A stretch of 64,000 bases of DNA from Caenorhabditis remanei (GCF_010183535.1 NC_071331.1:8370001-8434000); one strand, 5' to 3'; shown: positions 1-10,575, counted from the first letter of the stretch. Notes: generated by a model from the sequence alone, not told the origin. Made by a program: numbers and translations.

Positions 1-191
1 AGTATATTTTTCAAAAACCTTCGAAACCTACAAAAAATTGTTTTTAAGAAATATTTTTCAAAAAAAATCGGGAAATTTTCGAAAAAAAAATTTGAATTTT
101 TTTCAGTACTGAACTTCCGGGCCGACCGGGCCGGGCCGGGCCGGGCCCTGGAAATTTTCATTCCGGCCCGGCCCGGCCCGTTGCAAGTCTG
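1..191. repeat. GGGCCG-rich hAT-like MITE, 3' part
   Basis: Around 120-180 the sequence switches from AT-rich to runs of GGGCCGGGCC facing CCGGCCCGGCCC, and ends in GCAAGTCTG. Other copies of the same type in this window (8838-9049, 11022-11286, 38949-39251) end in CAAGTATG and have about 8-bp flanking duplications, so this is probably a member of that family with its left end beyond or near the window edge. The family assignment is by similarity to these local copies only. Confidence 0.6.
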
Positions 192-1432
192 GGTGTGAGT
201 GAATATTTAAGAGACGTTCTAGAAGAAAGTCGAGCACAGCCTCATAAAGGGTAGCAAATAATTTTTCCAAACCAAACATAAGTTATTTTTAGCGTTTAGG
301 AAAAAAATTTACAAAATCGTTTTAACAGGAGAATAAAATTTACGGGTAGCACGGAAGAACTAACAGAGTCACAGTACCGCTCGGGACAAATCAATAAATG
401 AGAAAGACACACGTCCAATCCTTCCCACGATCCGACGGAACGCTGATCGCCTCTTTTCATTTCCTGTGACAGATGGACCACACAAGGGGTAATCTTTCTG
501 CATTCCTATTTATTCAACCGTGGGTCTTCTTGATCTGGGAAATTAGAATGGTCACTCTTCATAATAAGTTAACAGAGTGAGAAAGTCGGAGAGTTGTAAA
601 ACTTTGTAAATCGTAGGAGAGAAAATTCTGCAATGTTATAAGCTATCAGAGTTTAAAAAAGAGAAACCTGAAACAGCAGGTACGGTTTTCAGTTTCCTGT
701 GTGAAAGGTATGATTAATCATTGTTTGATTATTAGATTAATATGTGTTTGTATGATTTTCTCACTGTCTTGAAACGGAAGTACTTTTGTTCTATGAGAAG
801 TCTGATAGGACTCAACTTTTGCGATTAATATATTTGTGTCAAAACGATCAAGAGAAATGAAATCTGTAGATCATTTCATTGGGCTGAAACAATAAGAACA
901 AGGTTAGATAAAAAAGCTACAAAAAACAACAAATAGGACAATCATGACAAGTTTTTTGTAGCGTTTATTTTCTAAAACCTTGTTGTTATTGAATTTATCC
1001 CATATTCTACACTATAATCTTCGTGGAATTTGTTTACAATAATTTCGTTGTTCATCAAAACCGAGAACTTCTGCAGTATATTTTCAAAATGTTCCTTGAA
1101 AGATACTGTTTCGAAAGCGTATGTTAACTTATCAAGTTTGAATGAGTTAGTTGATGAATGAGTTCGAAGATATTTTAATCACTTATGCAATTATTTATTT
1201 AACCTGATTTATTGGGAATTTTAAATTTTAAAATTCAATGACGAAGAAAGTGTATGTTTTCATAAAATACATTCTTATTTATGGGTATTTCCTTTTCAAA
1301 CCTCAATCATTTTTAATTTTTCCTGAGGTAGAACCATGAAAATGTGGCCCCTGGGGTTTCTTTGTACCCTGAATCGAATGGTCATCACAGATTTTTTCTA
1401 TCTGTACTGGTTCTGTCTGGAACCCCAAAACA
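192..1432. other. non-coding, no gene recognised
   Basis: AT-rich sequence without a credible exon chain. Short open frames here start on non-ATG codons or lack splice partners. Several TGAAAC-containing words occur (about 668, 769 and 886), the same recurring motif that is dense in the anoctamin first intron. Confidence 0.5.
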
Positions 1433-1463
1433 TAGGGGGGTCCTATCATTATTGGACGCACTG
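1433..1463. repeat. remnant end of TA-type MITE
   Basis: A G-run followed by a stretch ending GGACGCACTG and then TA resembles the right end of the neighbouring element at 1536-1928. No matching left end is visible, so this is a fragment. Confidence 0.45.
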
Positions 1464-1535
1464 TATAATACAATGATATGTGTAAAACTGCAATAAATTT
1501 TAACAAATTATAACACACATGATTTTGTAAACCTA

Positions 1536-1928
1536 CAGTGCGCGTCATAAAACTCTAAAAAGTGAAAAATCACTAAAAAGTCAGAAAATCGAATTTTTTC
1601 AAACAAGTTTTTTACTAAGAATTTTTGCAAAAACATTTAAAAAAGGACTAATTATTGCACTCAAGACTACTTTTGATCAAAAAATTCCACATTTTCTTAC
1701 TTTTTGAGAAGAAAAGTACTGAATTTTTGGAGTGTCCGTTCTTTATGACGCAGCCTCAAAAATAACTTTTGAGCACAGCGTTGTTCAAAGTTGCTCAATC
1801 CAAACGATCAGATACTACGGGTTTTTAGAGTCGCTGAATCGAACTACACTCACCGATTTTTGATAACTATCCAGGATTTTTCAGAACGTCAAATTTTGGG
1901 GGGTGTTCTATCTTTATGACGCGCACTG
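1536..1928. repeat. Tc1/mariner-like MITE
   Basis: Starts with CAGTGCGCGTCATAAA directly after TA and ends with the reverse complement, TTTATGACGCGCACTG. Interior is AT-rich with no open frame. The same terminal sequence bounds the large palindrome at 11296-12911, so both belong to one TA-targeting family. The right flanking dinucleotide is GA rather than TA, indicating decay of one side. Confidence 0.75.
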
Positions 1929-2056
1929 GAATGATCCGGTCATTACCGGAATCCTATCAGTCAGAATAGCACAAAGTTAGGAAACAGGAAAGTTTGAAAA
2001 AAAAAGTTTTCCATACAGTTGAACTATACAATTGAACCAATGAACACTCATACTCA

Positions 2057-2415
2057 CAAGGGAACCTTTTAAGTGGTACCTAACGCCATCAAAAACGACC
2101 AATACAGGGTGAAAGAGGATGTTTGAAAACCTAGAAATCAACTTTCAAAAGTTGCTTACGTGACCTGTAAGTGGGTGAAATTGCCATCTGAAAATTGACC
2201 ATTTTTAACATTGATTTGGTGCATCTCCCCCCTCTCGCCTCCTCTTCTTTTTACCACGTTTGTATTAGACTTCGGCGACACTATCGAAACGTGGTAGGAT
2301 GGCGCAGCTGGTTAGCTTCTCGGGGGAGGAAAACTATACGCGGGTTCGACCCCTTCACCATTTTTTTCTTTTTTTTTGTTTGATTTGATTTTTGCAATTT
2401 TTTTCTGGATTTTTT
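2057..2415 (+). repeat. left inverted terminal repeat of Tc5-like element
   Basis: Matches the reverse complement of 5034-5392 almost base for base; position x on the left mirrors 7449 minus x on the right. It includes a hairpin at about 2257-2296 and a tRNA-like Pol III promoter at 2293-2363. The mirrored sequence resumes at 4281-4309 inside the nested insertion, so the ancestral terminal repeat reached to about 2436. Confidence 0.9.
2293..2363 (+). ncRNA. tRNA-like Pol III unit in left terminus
   Basis: Seen: TGGCGCAGCTGG (2300-2311) fits the Pol III A box and GGTTCGACCCC (2343-2353) fits the B box, 43 bases apart as in tRNA genes, followed by a long T run from 2361 that could end Pol III transcription. 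Folding as a tRNA fails: most acceptor pairs and part of the D and T stems are mismatched, so this is not a working tRNA gene. It points inward, toward the transposase. It could equally be a fossil tRNA-derived SINE head captured by the terminus. Confidence 0.65.
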
Positions 2416-2491
2416 TTTGGAAGCAAAGTAAGAAAAACACTAATTTACTTGTAAAGGAAAAGAGAAAACGAGTTGATATACAATGAATCTG
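2416..2491. other. inner end of left terminus and transposase 3' flank
   Basis: Short sequence between the T-rich end of the left terminus and the transposase stop codon. GGAAGCAAAGTAAGAAAA at 2419-2436 is the innermost part of the original inverted repeat, mirrored at 4281-4300. Confidence 0.6.
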
Positions 2492-4277
2492 CTAACAACG
2501 ATGACATTTGTCCCAGAAACATTCGAAACAAAAAGATTCTTCACATCTTGGGCAAACAGTGAAGCCTTCTTGGGAGCATGAGCAGGGCTTGCTAATTCCG
2601 GAACCAAATATGAATTGTTTGGGACCATCAAACGGTGGTGGCTTCGATGGAATGAATCCTCCCTTGTAAAAACCGTATGCAATGAAAGATTTGAAACGGG
2701 GAGATCCGATGACCCAATGAGCTTGGGAAGCAAATTTCAGCAAATTGTCTCGCTCTGAAACTCGATATCTTATATCCCGGAACATGATAAGTGACGTCAG
2801 TCTCTTCTGGATCCCTTTCAACTGATGATTATAAGAAAGATCTGCTGGTTGACAGATGGAAGTGCCGCCAGGTGGAATGTTGATAATGTGGAGATCAGTT
2901 GATGGAGGTGCAAAGCTTCTGATGAAAGCATGATCCCGAAAGATAGGCCAAGAATCCAGAATCAAAAGAAGTTTTGCTGGAACATGTCCTCCAAAAAGTA
3001 CATTCCTGAAAAAGTGTTCTGCAGTTGCGCGAGACATGATGTGGGATTTCGCCACAGAAACATGAATAGTCTTATCAGAATAGCATCCTTTCTGTGGAAG
3101 TCGGCCGTTTGGTTCTCCAAGCTGGATAAACACTTTGTCGTGCTGGAAACCATCACTGCCAATGATGGGAAGAAATGTGATGGAATGAGAAGTCGCATTT
3201 TTTGATTGCACTTTGATTTTCACTTTTTTAGATCCTGTTCGTGAATGCGTTCTCATTCCGTGACATTCCTATGAAAATAAATTACTTTTTTTAAAAGTTG
3301 GAGCTCTGACTACCTTCACCAGTCCCGTTTGGTCGCAATTCCAGATTTCGATTCCAGGGTTGTTTGCCACAATGGTTTCCACATCTTTCCGGAGCTTCTC
3401 GACCAGATCCAAAACTTTTTGAGGGTCCTTGGATGGTTTCAAGCTAATAAATTCTGTGATTCTTCTGCTGCTAACTTTGAAGCGTTTCTTCCATTTAAGA
3501 AGCCAGCTCTCCGAACACTAGAATACTGATTTTCCAACCAGCAATGCAAAAATTAAGCGATTACCTTGAATTTCGGCCACAATGCATTTTGTCGGTTTAT
3601 GGCCAGTGCCATTTCTCGAAGTTCAAAATCCGAAAACTGGAGCCCCTCATCTATAACACGTTCCACCTCCTTATCCAATTCTATTGCCAGTTTTTCCAGT
3701 TGCACATTCCGACTCTTTGGGATTTCCCCTGCATTTTTGATTTTGTTTATTTGGACAACTTCTCATACCTGTTGCTCCATAAGCGATCACTGATTTGAAA
3801 ACTTTCATTGACGTAATCCAACGGAAACGTCTTGTCATAGATTTCAAACTGCGTACTCCTTGTCCTCGATAGTTTACCTTTTTTTTGCATGATCTATAGA
3901 ATTTTATAGCAGCGTCCATCTACATACAAAATTGTGAGAATATTATAAAGGGAATAACTAACCATTTGTTTTGTTATTTCTCTACTCTTCTCCTCAAAAA
4001 CTTCATCCTCATAATCCCAGTCCAAATCCTCTTCATCATATTCACAGTCGTGCCGTGTCAAAATATCTTTTTCTCTAATCATACCTTCACCTGTTTCCGC
4101 GCATCGTATCATTAGTGCGATTCGATCCCTCCATCTCTTCTCAACATCATTGAGTGTCACACTTGAAGGAAGATTCAATCCGAAAGTAATTGCCAAACTT
4201 TCCACAATTGCTTTTCCGCGGACTTCCGAAAAATCCGGAGACTCAACTTTAAAGGAACATGCCACATTTTGCCACAT
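2492..4277 (-). CDS. Tc5-like transposase, five exons
   Basis: Exons by phase: 4277-3963, 3919-3769, 3728-3565, 3517-3314 and 3268-2492, giving 536 aa with no stops. Exon 3 to 4 (about residues 156-230) resembles the Tc5/CENP-B-type helix-turn-helix DNA-binding domain, with a SESWLLKWKKRF core. The catalytic core follows: NCDQTG near residue 270 (first acidic residue), LLILDSW (second) and a PPGGTSICQPAD stretch (third) as in pogo/Tc5-type DDE enzymes. The last 50 residues are cysteine-rich (CSCS, CPRC, CFEC, CHRC), as in the Tc5 C-terminal domain. It would cut and paste the surrounding element in the nucleus. Start: first ATG, close to the inner edge of the right terminus. Exon 4 uses the acceptor TTCTAG that restores the frame; this is the least certain junction. 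Confidence 0.85.
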
Positions 4278-4309
4278 GTTATTTTCTTACTTTGCTTCCA
4301 AAAAAAATC

Positions 4310-5033
4310 GGGATTCTTTACTTATCGCCCCCCACATCAGTAGAGTCCCCCACGTTGAAATGTACCTAGGAAGAGCCCCCCACCCAGTACAAAACAGGTG
4401 GGGGCTTTTCCCTCACGGCGGGGGGCTCTACTTCTATTTTGGTGTGAAACAATGACCCCCCACCAGTACAAAGTGGGGGACGATTGTTCAAGAACCTGGT
4501 ATTCATGACTTATCGCCCCCACCCCCCTAGAGCCCCCCACCGAAAGTGGAGTTGTAATTCTTACTGTTTATCTTTAGCTGTAATCATTTACTGATAGCCC
4601 CCCACCATTGAACATCGGTCCCCCACCTATGGATTATTAGACCCCCATCATTGAATATCAGTCCCCCATTAATGACTTTGACACCCCCATTGTTTAACAA
4701 TAGACCCCCATAATAGAACATCAGGCCCCCACTATTGAACCCCACACTATGAATGAAACAAATGGAAGCACGTTTTCAGACTATAAGCTTCATAAATATA
4801 AATTATGCCGAAAATGTCCTTCCGGGTCTTTTTTCCTAAGCCGGAAGATTCGGGTATAGTTGAATTATGTTGGACTCAATGGTTCAGGCGTTTAAGTGAA
4901 AAAGAGAAAGGGGGGGGGGGGGCTAATGTTCAATGGGTGGGGGGTCAATAATCAATCAGGTGGGGGGCTTTTCCCAGGTCCTTTTTGTGGGGTCATTCTT
5001 CAATATAGGGGGGGACGAAAAGTAAATATACCC
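4310..5033. mobile_element. nested element with C-run and G-run repeats
   Basis: Seen: it splits the right terminus of the Tc5-like element; the 8-base word AAAAAATC lies on both sides (4302-4309 and 5034-5041). Its ends match imperfectly as inverted repeats over about 26 bp: GGGATTCTTTACTTATCG on the left against GGGTATATTTACTTTTCG read inward from the right. The interior has about 30-bp degenerate units, CCCCC followed by an ATTGAAYAT-like core, C-rich on the left and G-rich on the right, with a run of 13 G at 4910-4922. No coding frame. An 8-bp duplication fits a hAT-type insertion, but the class is inferred. Confidence 0.75.
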
Positions 5034-5392
5034 AAAAAATCCAGAAAAAAATTGCAAAAATCAAATCAAACAAAAAAAAAGAAAAAAATGGTGAAGGGGT
5101 CGAACCCGCGTATAGTTTTCCTCCCCCGAGAAGCTAACCAGCTGCGCCATCCTACCACGTTTCGATAGTGTCGCCGAAGTCTAATACAAACGTGGTAAAA
5201 AGAAGAGGAGGCGAGAGGGGGGAGATGCACCAAATCAATGTTAAAAATGGTCAATTTTCAGATGGCAATTTCACCCACTTACAGGTCACGTAAGCAACTT
5301 TTGAAAGTTGATTTCTAGGTTTTCAAACATCCTCTTTCACCCTGTATTGGTCGTTTTTGATGGCGTTAGGTACCACTTAAAAGGTTCCCTTG
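5034..5392 (-). repeat. right inverted terminal repeat of Tc5-like element
   Basis: Reverse complement of 2057-2415 with only slight differences. It ends CCCTTG followed by TCA. The near identity of both arms suggests recent activity or homogenisation. Confidence 0.9.
5086..5156 (-). ncRNA. tRNA-like Pol III unit in right terminus
   Basis: Mirror copy of the left unit: A box at 5149-5138 and B box at 5106-5096 on the minus strand, followed by a T run, again pointing inward. Both boxes are unchanged between the two arms. Confidence 0.65.
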
Positions 5393-5590
5393 TCAGTGCT
5401 ACGCTTTGTGGGACCCTTTACTGAAAAAAAAATTGGTTTTTATTTAGCCTAAAACCACAAGAAAGTAAAAAAATGTTCTTCAAACAACAAAGCTTTATTG
5501 GACCCAAATTGAAGTGTTGAAGGAATAAGGGTACCTTGAGGTCCCGAATAAAAAACATTGTGTGTCAAACAATTTTCAATCCTCAAAACC

Positions 5591-6678
5591 CTAGATGTGC
5601 TCTGGATAAGCAAACAGTGGTGAATACAAATTTTTCTCGGAAACAGGGGTGTAGTCATGGGTTTCCCTCTCGAAGGCCATCATTACTTCAAGATCCTTGG
5701 TAACCGACACAATGCGCTCTCTTTTGCGCTCAATCCTCGCTTCAAGACGACGAAGATAGACGTCGACAGCTTCCTTGGTCTTCATCTTGTAGAGTTTTGC
5801 CTAGAAAAAAGAATTGAAAATTGAAAAATGTATAGGGTAAAGGTATTTCATAACACCAGTACTCGCCATAAAGAATGCGGCACGTGCAGTTTTTAGTGGG
5901 AAATGGTCAACTTTGTGAGTGTGTCACAGCCTCCCTGATTGTATAACAATATCGATTGTTTACGGAATGTATAGATCAAAAGTAGAGCTTGGTTTTTGTA
6001 GTTGACAACTATTTTGTACAAGCACTCCCTAGTAAGTTATCGATTAATAAAGTAATTCTCGCTCTTTTTCAGTGCTAAAGGGAGACATTTTTTTAGATTG
6101 ATGGACTGTAACTTGTTAGGAAGAGCTTGTACAAAAAGTAGTCAACTACAAAAATGAAGCGCTATTTTCAGTCTATACATTCTATAAAAGTTTGGTATTT
6201 TGCGATAAACACAAAGATTGTGGCACATGGTCAAAGCTGACTTGTCAAATAAAAATTTTCAGTGCGGCATTCTTTTTATAGAGGTTACTGTAGGTTTTTA
6301 TTAAAACGAGATCTTACCTTTGACCGTTTTTCAATCGCAGATTGAAATGAGTGGCTATGTGTTTCTTCTTTTGAGTAGCGTGAGATCTTAGCGATTGATG
6401 ACTGATCTTTGGAGTGTGAGACATCGTGCGAAGTTATCACACGGGGAGTCCAGCCTCTGCAGCAGTCCTCAGTTCCCACATTGATTTCGAAATAGTAATT
6501 GCCTGATGAGTCTGAAATAGTAGTACTCGTGATAAAAGAATCCAGAATTCATAAAAGTTTTACTACCTCATGAAAACTTACCAATATCATGCTCATCCCG
6601 GACGGCATTGTTGTTCTCGGACAGCTCAACGCGTGCTCGAATAGGTTTGTTTCCAACATTGTTGTTCATTTTGAACAT
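5591..6678 (-). CDS. unknown protein, 166 aa, paralogue of 9252-10057
   Basis: Three exons join in phase: 6678-6582, 6511-6318 and 5800-5591. A TTTTTTTTCAG acceptor lies 33 bases before the ATG, as for trans-splicing. The protein has an acidic polar N-terminus, a CC pair in a GTEDCCRGW stretch, and a basic charged C-terminal helix (RRLEARIERKRERI) typical of a coiled coil. The last two exons match the downstream paralogue around the conserved IEKRSK/VERRSK junction and the KxxxxYxRRLxxRIxRKRE stretch. No domain was recognised and no function is proposed. The last intron (5801-6317) contains a foldback MITE that the paralogue lacks. Confidence 0.7.
5868..6281. repeat. foldback MITE, copy A (intronic)
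   Basis: Begins AAAGAATGCGGCAC and ends GTGCGGCATTCTTT; inner arms include TGTAGTTGACAAC facing GTCAACTACAAAAAT. The same layout recurs at 7190-7545, 10200-10575 and 20670-21065. No open frame. It sits in the last intron of the 166-aa gene. Confidence 0.85.
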
Positions 6679-6711
6679 TATTCTTCTTGTTTTCGTGTAG
6701 TTTACGCTGAA

Positions 6712-7189
6712 AAAAAAACAAAAATTAGGTTACAATAGAAGAGAACCAGCAAAACACAATAAACTCGTAAAAATAATACGAATTTGAAGAAACAGAATAT
6801 GTTGAAAGATAATCAAAAGTAGCGAAAGGGTTAGGGATTCAACCAAAAAAACGCTGGTATCTACACTACTGGCCATACACAGTGACGAATGTTCATTTTT
6901 CCTCATTCCTCGCTTTTACGTTGCTGGGGGTCTCTTTGCTATTCTCCTTGGGGCAGCACTTTCCCTCCATCCCTCCATTCCTCCATTCCCATCTTTTGAT
7001 TTATGGATACACCCTTTTTTACAGTATAACTTTTTTTTCTTCATATTTCCTAAAACACTTGCTTCCTGTCACGATCGACTTATATTCTCAACCGCATTGT
7101 CGGTCTCAACAGTTTCAAAATTCCGAGTACTTTCTCTTGTAGCATCAATTTTTTGGCACATAGAATGCGAAACTTACCGACTTTAGGTT
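6712..7189. promoter_or_regulatory. upstream region of the 166-aa gene
   Basis: Non-coding AT-rich sequence between the gene and its upstream MITE. It presumably contains the outron and promoter. No specific element is identified. Confidence 0.3.
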
Positions 7190-7545
7190 AAAACTGGTAA
7201 ACTTTGAGCACATTTCACGGCTTCACTGATTGTCTCACTATGTAAATTGTTAACGGAGTGTATAAACTTGAAGTAGAGCTTCAGTTTTATAATTGACAAC
7301 TTTTTTGTCAGAGCACACGCTACTGAGTTATTGATTGTCGAAGTACACAGCTCAAAAAACACTTATTAGTAAGAGAGTTATATGATCTTGACAATCAATA
7401 ACTGACTAGCGTGTACTTGTACAAAATAGTTGTCAACTACAAAAATAAAGTTCTACTTTTGGTCTATGCATTCCGTTAAAATTTGACATTGTGAGCTAAT
7501 CAGTGAGGCTGTGACACATACTGAAAGTTGACCAGTTTCTGCAAG
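7190..7545. repeat. foldback MITE, copy B
   Basis: Arms: TTGACAACTTTTTTGT on the left facing GTTGTCAACTACAAAAA on the right, and GATTGTC/GACAATC inner words, as in copies A, C and D. It lies upstream of the 166-aa gene, matching the place of copy C upstream of its paralogue. Confidence 0.8.
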
Positions 7546-8837
7546 TGAGTGTATGCCTAAACTGTAAAACTTCAAGAGAAGTGCTTGAAAGGCGAGAAAC
7601 TATTAAGACCAATAGAAGTAGATTATACAAATCGGTCGTAACAGGAAAAAAGTAAAATAAAATTGAGGAAATATGAAAAACGAGTGTACTGTACTACTAA
7701 CCATAAGACAACTAAAAAATCAATAAAATAGAATGAAGGGATGGAGGGAAGAGAAGGAAAGTACTGTCACAAGGCGAATGACGAAGAGACCTTTAGCAAC
7801 GGGAAAGCGACTGGTCAACCGAAAGGAATGAGGAAGACTGAACCGTCGTCACTGCGTATACCACAGGTGCACAGACTGCGTCGTTAATATTGCGCGTGAC
7901 AGACTGACGATGTGGAGATCGTCTGTTTGCACTCCTTTTAGTACATCACTGATGGGCCGTCTGTTTTGGGGATATTTAATCAGCGTATGAGTAAAAAATG
8001 TGAGATATGTAGGAAAAAAGGAATCCGTGAATTTGAGAATTTTTACAAACAAGTAAAGCACAGATAATTACAAAAATGAGAAACTGAACAACTGACAATG
8101 AGAGAAAAATAATGATTATTTGAATTGTACGACCTCGAATAATATTAAAAATTAATTCCGTTTTGGTTTTGAAAAAAATATATACAATTAACTCATGCAT
8201 TTAATATAATTGGCCATTGGAGGCATATCTTGGTTTCACACTGGAACAGAAAATCAAAGTTTTATAGGATGAGACGAAAAATGTCAGAGGTCATAGCGAG
8301 ATTCCACGACTCCTGCATTATTGACAAGCAAAAACGTCGAGTGAGCAATGATTATTAGAAAGCTTGTGTTAACTGATAAAGTTGAAACTGTAACTGGTTG
8401 TGATATTTTCATTTTTTCATATTAAATAATTTAATTCACGTCGCATATTGGATGTTGATTGATAGGTGTCGAAAATTTGTTTTTCATGAAAATATTGAAA
8501 CAGCAGTTGTAACTATCTTCATTACCATACAAAAATGTAGAGAAGAAGCTTCATAATGTTTTTCTTTAAAATTAAAGTTTTTTGTTTCTTTTTTATTGCA
8601 GTACAACTATTTCTTCAACCAAAAAATTCAAGCTAATTTTTGTTTGAAATCATGAACTTCTGAAGTGGAAAGTTTGAAATATTAAATTATTGTGACATCA
8701 AGAAAAAAATTCAGAAAAATCAACTTTAGTCGTTCGACAAGAGGGTTCAAAGCTCAGAGGAGTCCTATCCCTTTTGCATCGACTCTAACGGGGATTCCCT
8801 TTTTCGACATGTCGCGTGTTGAAAAATTGGAAATGAC
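7546..8837. other. intergenic, with a block shared upstream of both paralogues
   Basis: No gene recognised. At about 7808-7835 the words CGACTGGTC and GAGGAAGA(C)TGAAC recur at about 10741-10775 upstream of the 226-aa paralogue, so promoter DNA was copied with the gene. The rest is AT-rich with no clear structure. Confidence 0.45.
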
Positions 8838-9049
8838 CATACTCACCGGGGGCCGGCCCAACCCGGCATGGCCCGGAAAGGCCCGAATGCCCGGCTAAAA
8901 AAATTAACCTTTTTTTCAAAATGTTTTTCAATTCTTTATCGAAAATGTGAACCTCTCTGATGATTTTTCAGAATTTCTTCTAATTCAAAAAAATCGAAAA
9001 TTTTGAAATTTGAACTTTGGCGCAAAGTACCCAGGCATTGACAAGTATG
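8838..9049. repeat. GGGCCG-rich hAT-like MITE with perfect 8-bp duplication
   Basis: Element starts CATACTCACCGGGGGCC and ends GACAAGTATG. The 8-base word GAAATGAC is present on both sides (8830-8837 and 9050-9057). GGCCCGG-type repeats lie near the left end. This copy best defines the borders of the family. Confidence 0.8.
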
Positions 9050-9251
9050 GAAATGACTATCGAAAAAAAGAAGGAAATGTAGAAACATTTAGATAAAATA
9101 TATAGAAAAAGTACCTCTAAGTGTTTTCTAGAAAGAAACAAACATTTTTTATCAACGACTAATTTATTTATTCAACCTAAAACAACAGAAGTGAATAAAG
9201 TAAGAAAGATGAATGAACAACAGAAAAAGATTCTCAATTGTTTGAGTATTG

Positions 9252-10057
9252 TCAATGCTCAAGGTACACTGGTGAAGAAGGTAGTGACCATCCTTCGAAG
9301 ACTTCATCATTTTCTTCCAATTCTTCCATTTCCATTTCGAAGACACGCATCATTTCTTCTTGTTGAGTGACATGAAACTGTGGCTCCCTCTTGCGACAGA
9401 TTCGATCGCGAAGTCTACGATGATAAATATCAATCGCTTTGGGGAGTTCGAGCTTGAAGAGCTTGTTCTAAAAATTTATGTGAATTAGGAACTTGAACTC
9501 ATGTGAGTTGCTTGAAAAACCCTAGGTAAATGGAAAAGTTGCTCACCTTCGATCTTCTCTCCACCGCTGATTTTGCTGAGTACGGTGTTCCGATGTCTCT
9601 CAAGATCTTCTTGCTTCTAGCGATAGTACCACTTATTTCAGTGCTATCAGCGAATTTTCCCGTTTTGACAGGATTGGAGTTCCTCATCTTGTGACAATTG
9701 GTTCCAGTCTCCGGGAGTTGTTGGCAATCCATGTCACAAAGACATGGGATCTCACTCCAACAAGTGCTACGAATCCCTGGCCCACATTTGTTTTGTCCAA
9801 TGGCACAACTCGATTCATCACTGAAGACATCGTCGTCGAAGTCTGCTGGGTCCGCTACGAGTAGTGCGGCATGATGGGATTCTGAAAGCCAAATTGTTAC
9901 TATTTTGTAGATGTGACAGTAACTTACCACGATCATCATCCTTAACATCCTTCGGTTGCTCAATATCATCAGAAACTTCCTTCACGTCCTCACTGGACTT
10001 ATTGGAGCGATTGACCATTTCAGGAGAACCGAGTGTGAAGACCATACGGTTTATCAT
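9252..10057 (-). CDS. unknown protein, 226 aa, paralogue of 5591-6678
   Basis: Exons 10057-9928, 9881-9547 and 9467-9252 join in phase. The first ATG after an ATTTTCAG acceptor was chosen as the start. The N-terminal half is acidic; the middle has eight cysteines within about 45 residues (CAIGQNKCGP, CWSEIPCLCDMDC), which suggests disulphides or metal binding, though no signal peptide is seen. The C-terminal exon carries the charged helix shared with the paralogue (RRLRDRICRKRE) and an acidic tail. Gene order and the upstream MITE match the paralogue, so the pair arose by tandem duplication. Function unknown. Confidence 0.7.
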
Positions 10058-10199
10058 TTTTGGGTGCAAGTTTTTTTTAATCTGAAAATAATTATATGAG
10101 AATCAATGCATTAAACAAGAACGAGAACATATTTCTACAGCACGAGCAATGTAACAACGTAAATGAGCGATGGGTACAGTAAGAAACAGTAAGATTTTG

Positions 10200-10575
10200 A
10201 CAATTCCAGTTTTTAGTTAAAAATAATCAACTTTGAGTATGTCTCACTGCCTCACTTATTGTCTCACAATGTTAACTGATTATACAATGTATAGATAAAA
10301 AGTAGAGCTTCATTTTTGTAGTTCACAACTTTTTTCTACGGGCACACACTGGTGAGTTATCGATCGTCAAAGTACACAGCTCAAAAATCTCACCACTCAG
10401 CAAGGGTTACTTTGACAATTAATAACTCACTAGAGTGTGCTCCTACAAGAAAATTTTCAACTACAAAAATGTAGCTCAACTTTAGGTCTATGCACACTGT
10501 TAGAATTTTACATTGTCAGACAATAAGTGAAGCCGTGATACATGCTCAAAGTTGACAATTTTTAACTATTATGAC
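10200..10575. repeat. foldback MITE, copy C
   Basis: Same family as copies A, B and D: TGTAGTTCACAAC on the left, TTTTCAACTACAAAAATG on the right, and GATCGTCAAAGTACACAGC in the centre, very close to copy B's GATTGTCGAAGTACACAGC. It lies directly upstream of the 226-aa gene. Confidence 0.8.

Larger units (their letters stand above)
2057..5392. mobile_element. Tc5-like DNA transposon, full length
   Basis: Seen: a 3336-bp element bounded by CAAGGGAACC and its reverse complement, with TCA directly on both outer sides (2054-2056 and 5393-5395). This fits the TNA target duplication known for Tc4/Tc5. It has about 359-bp inverted termini and a minus-strand five-exon transposase gene. The right terminus is interrupted by a nested element at 4310-5033; the sequence at 4281-4309 is the continuation of the right inverted terminus (it mirrors 2408-2436). 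Inferred: structurally complete, with a coding frame free of stops, so it may have moved recently, although the nested insertion lies within its terminal repeat. Confidence 0.9.

Noticed and set aside
2293..2363. A functional tRNA gene
   Set aside because: A and B boxes fit, but acceptor, D and T stems do not pair.
2195..2383. 62-aa frame identical on both strands (2195-2383 and 5066-5254)
   Set aside because: It is read from the inverted termini of the Tc5-like element and overlaps the tRNA-like unit; no protein feature.
6882..7142. Possible 86-aa membrane protein on the plus strand
   Set aside because: The frame begins at GTG, not ATG, in T-rich promoter DNA with no splice partners.
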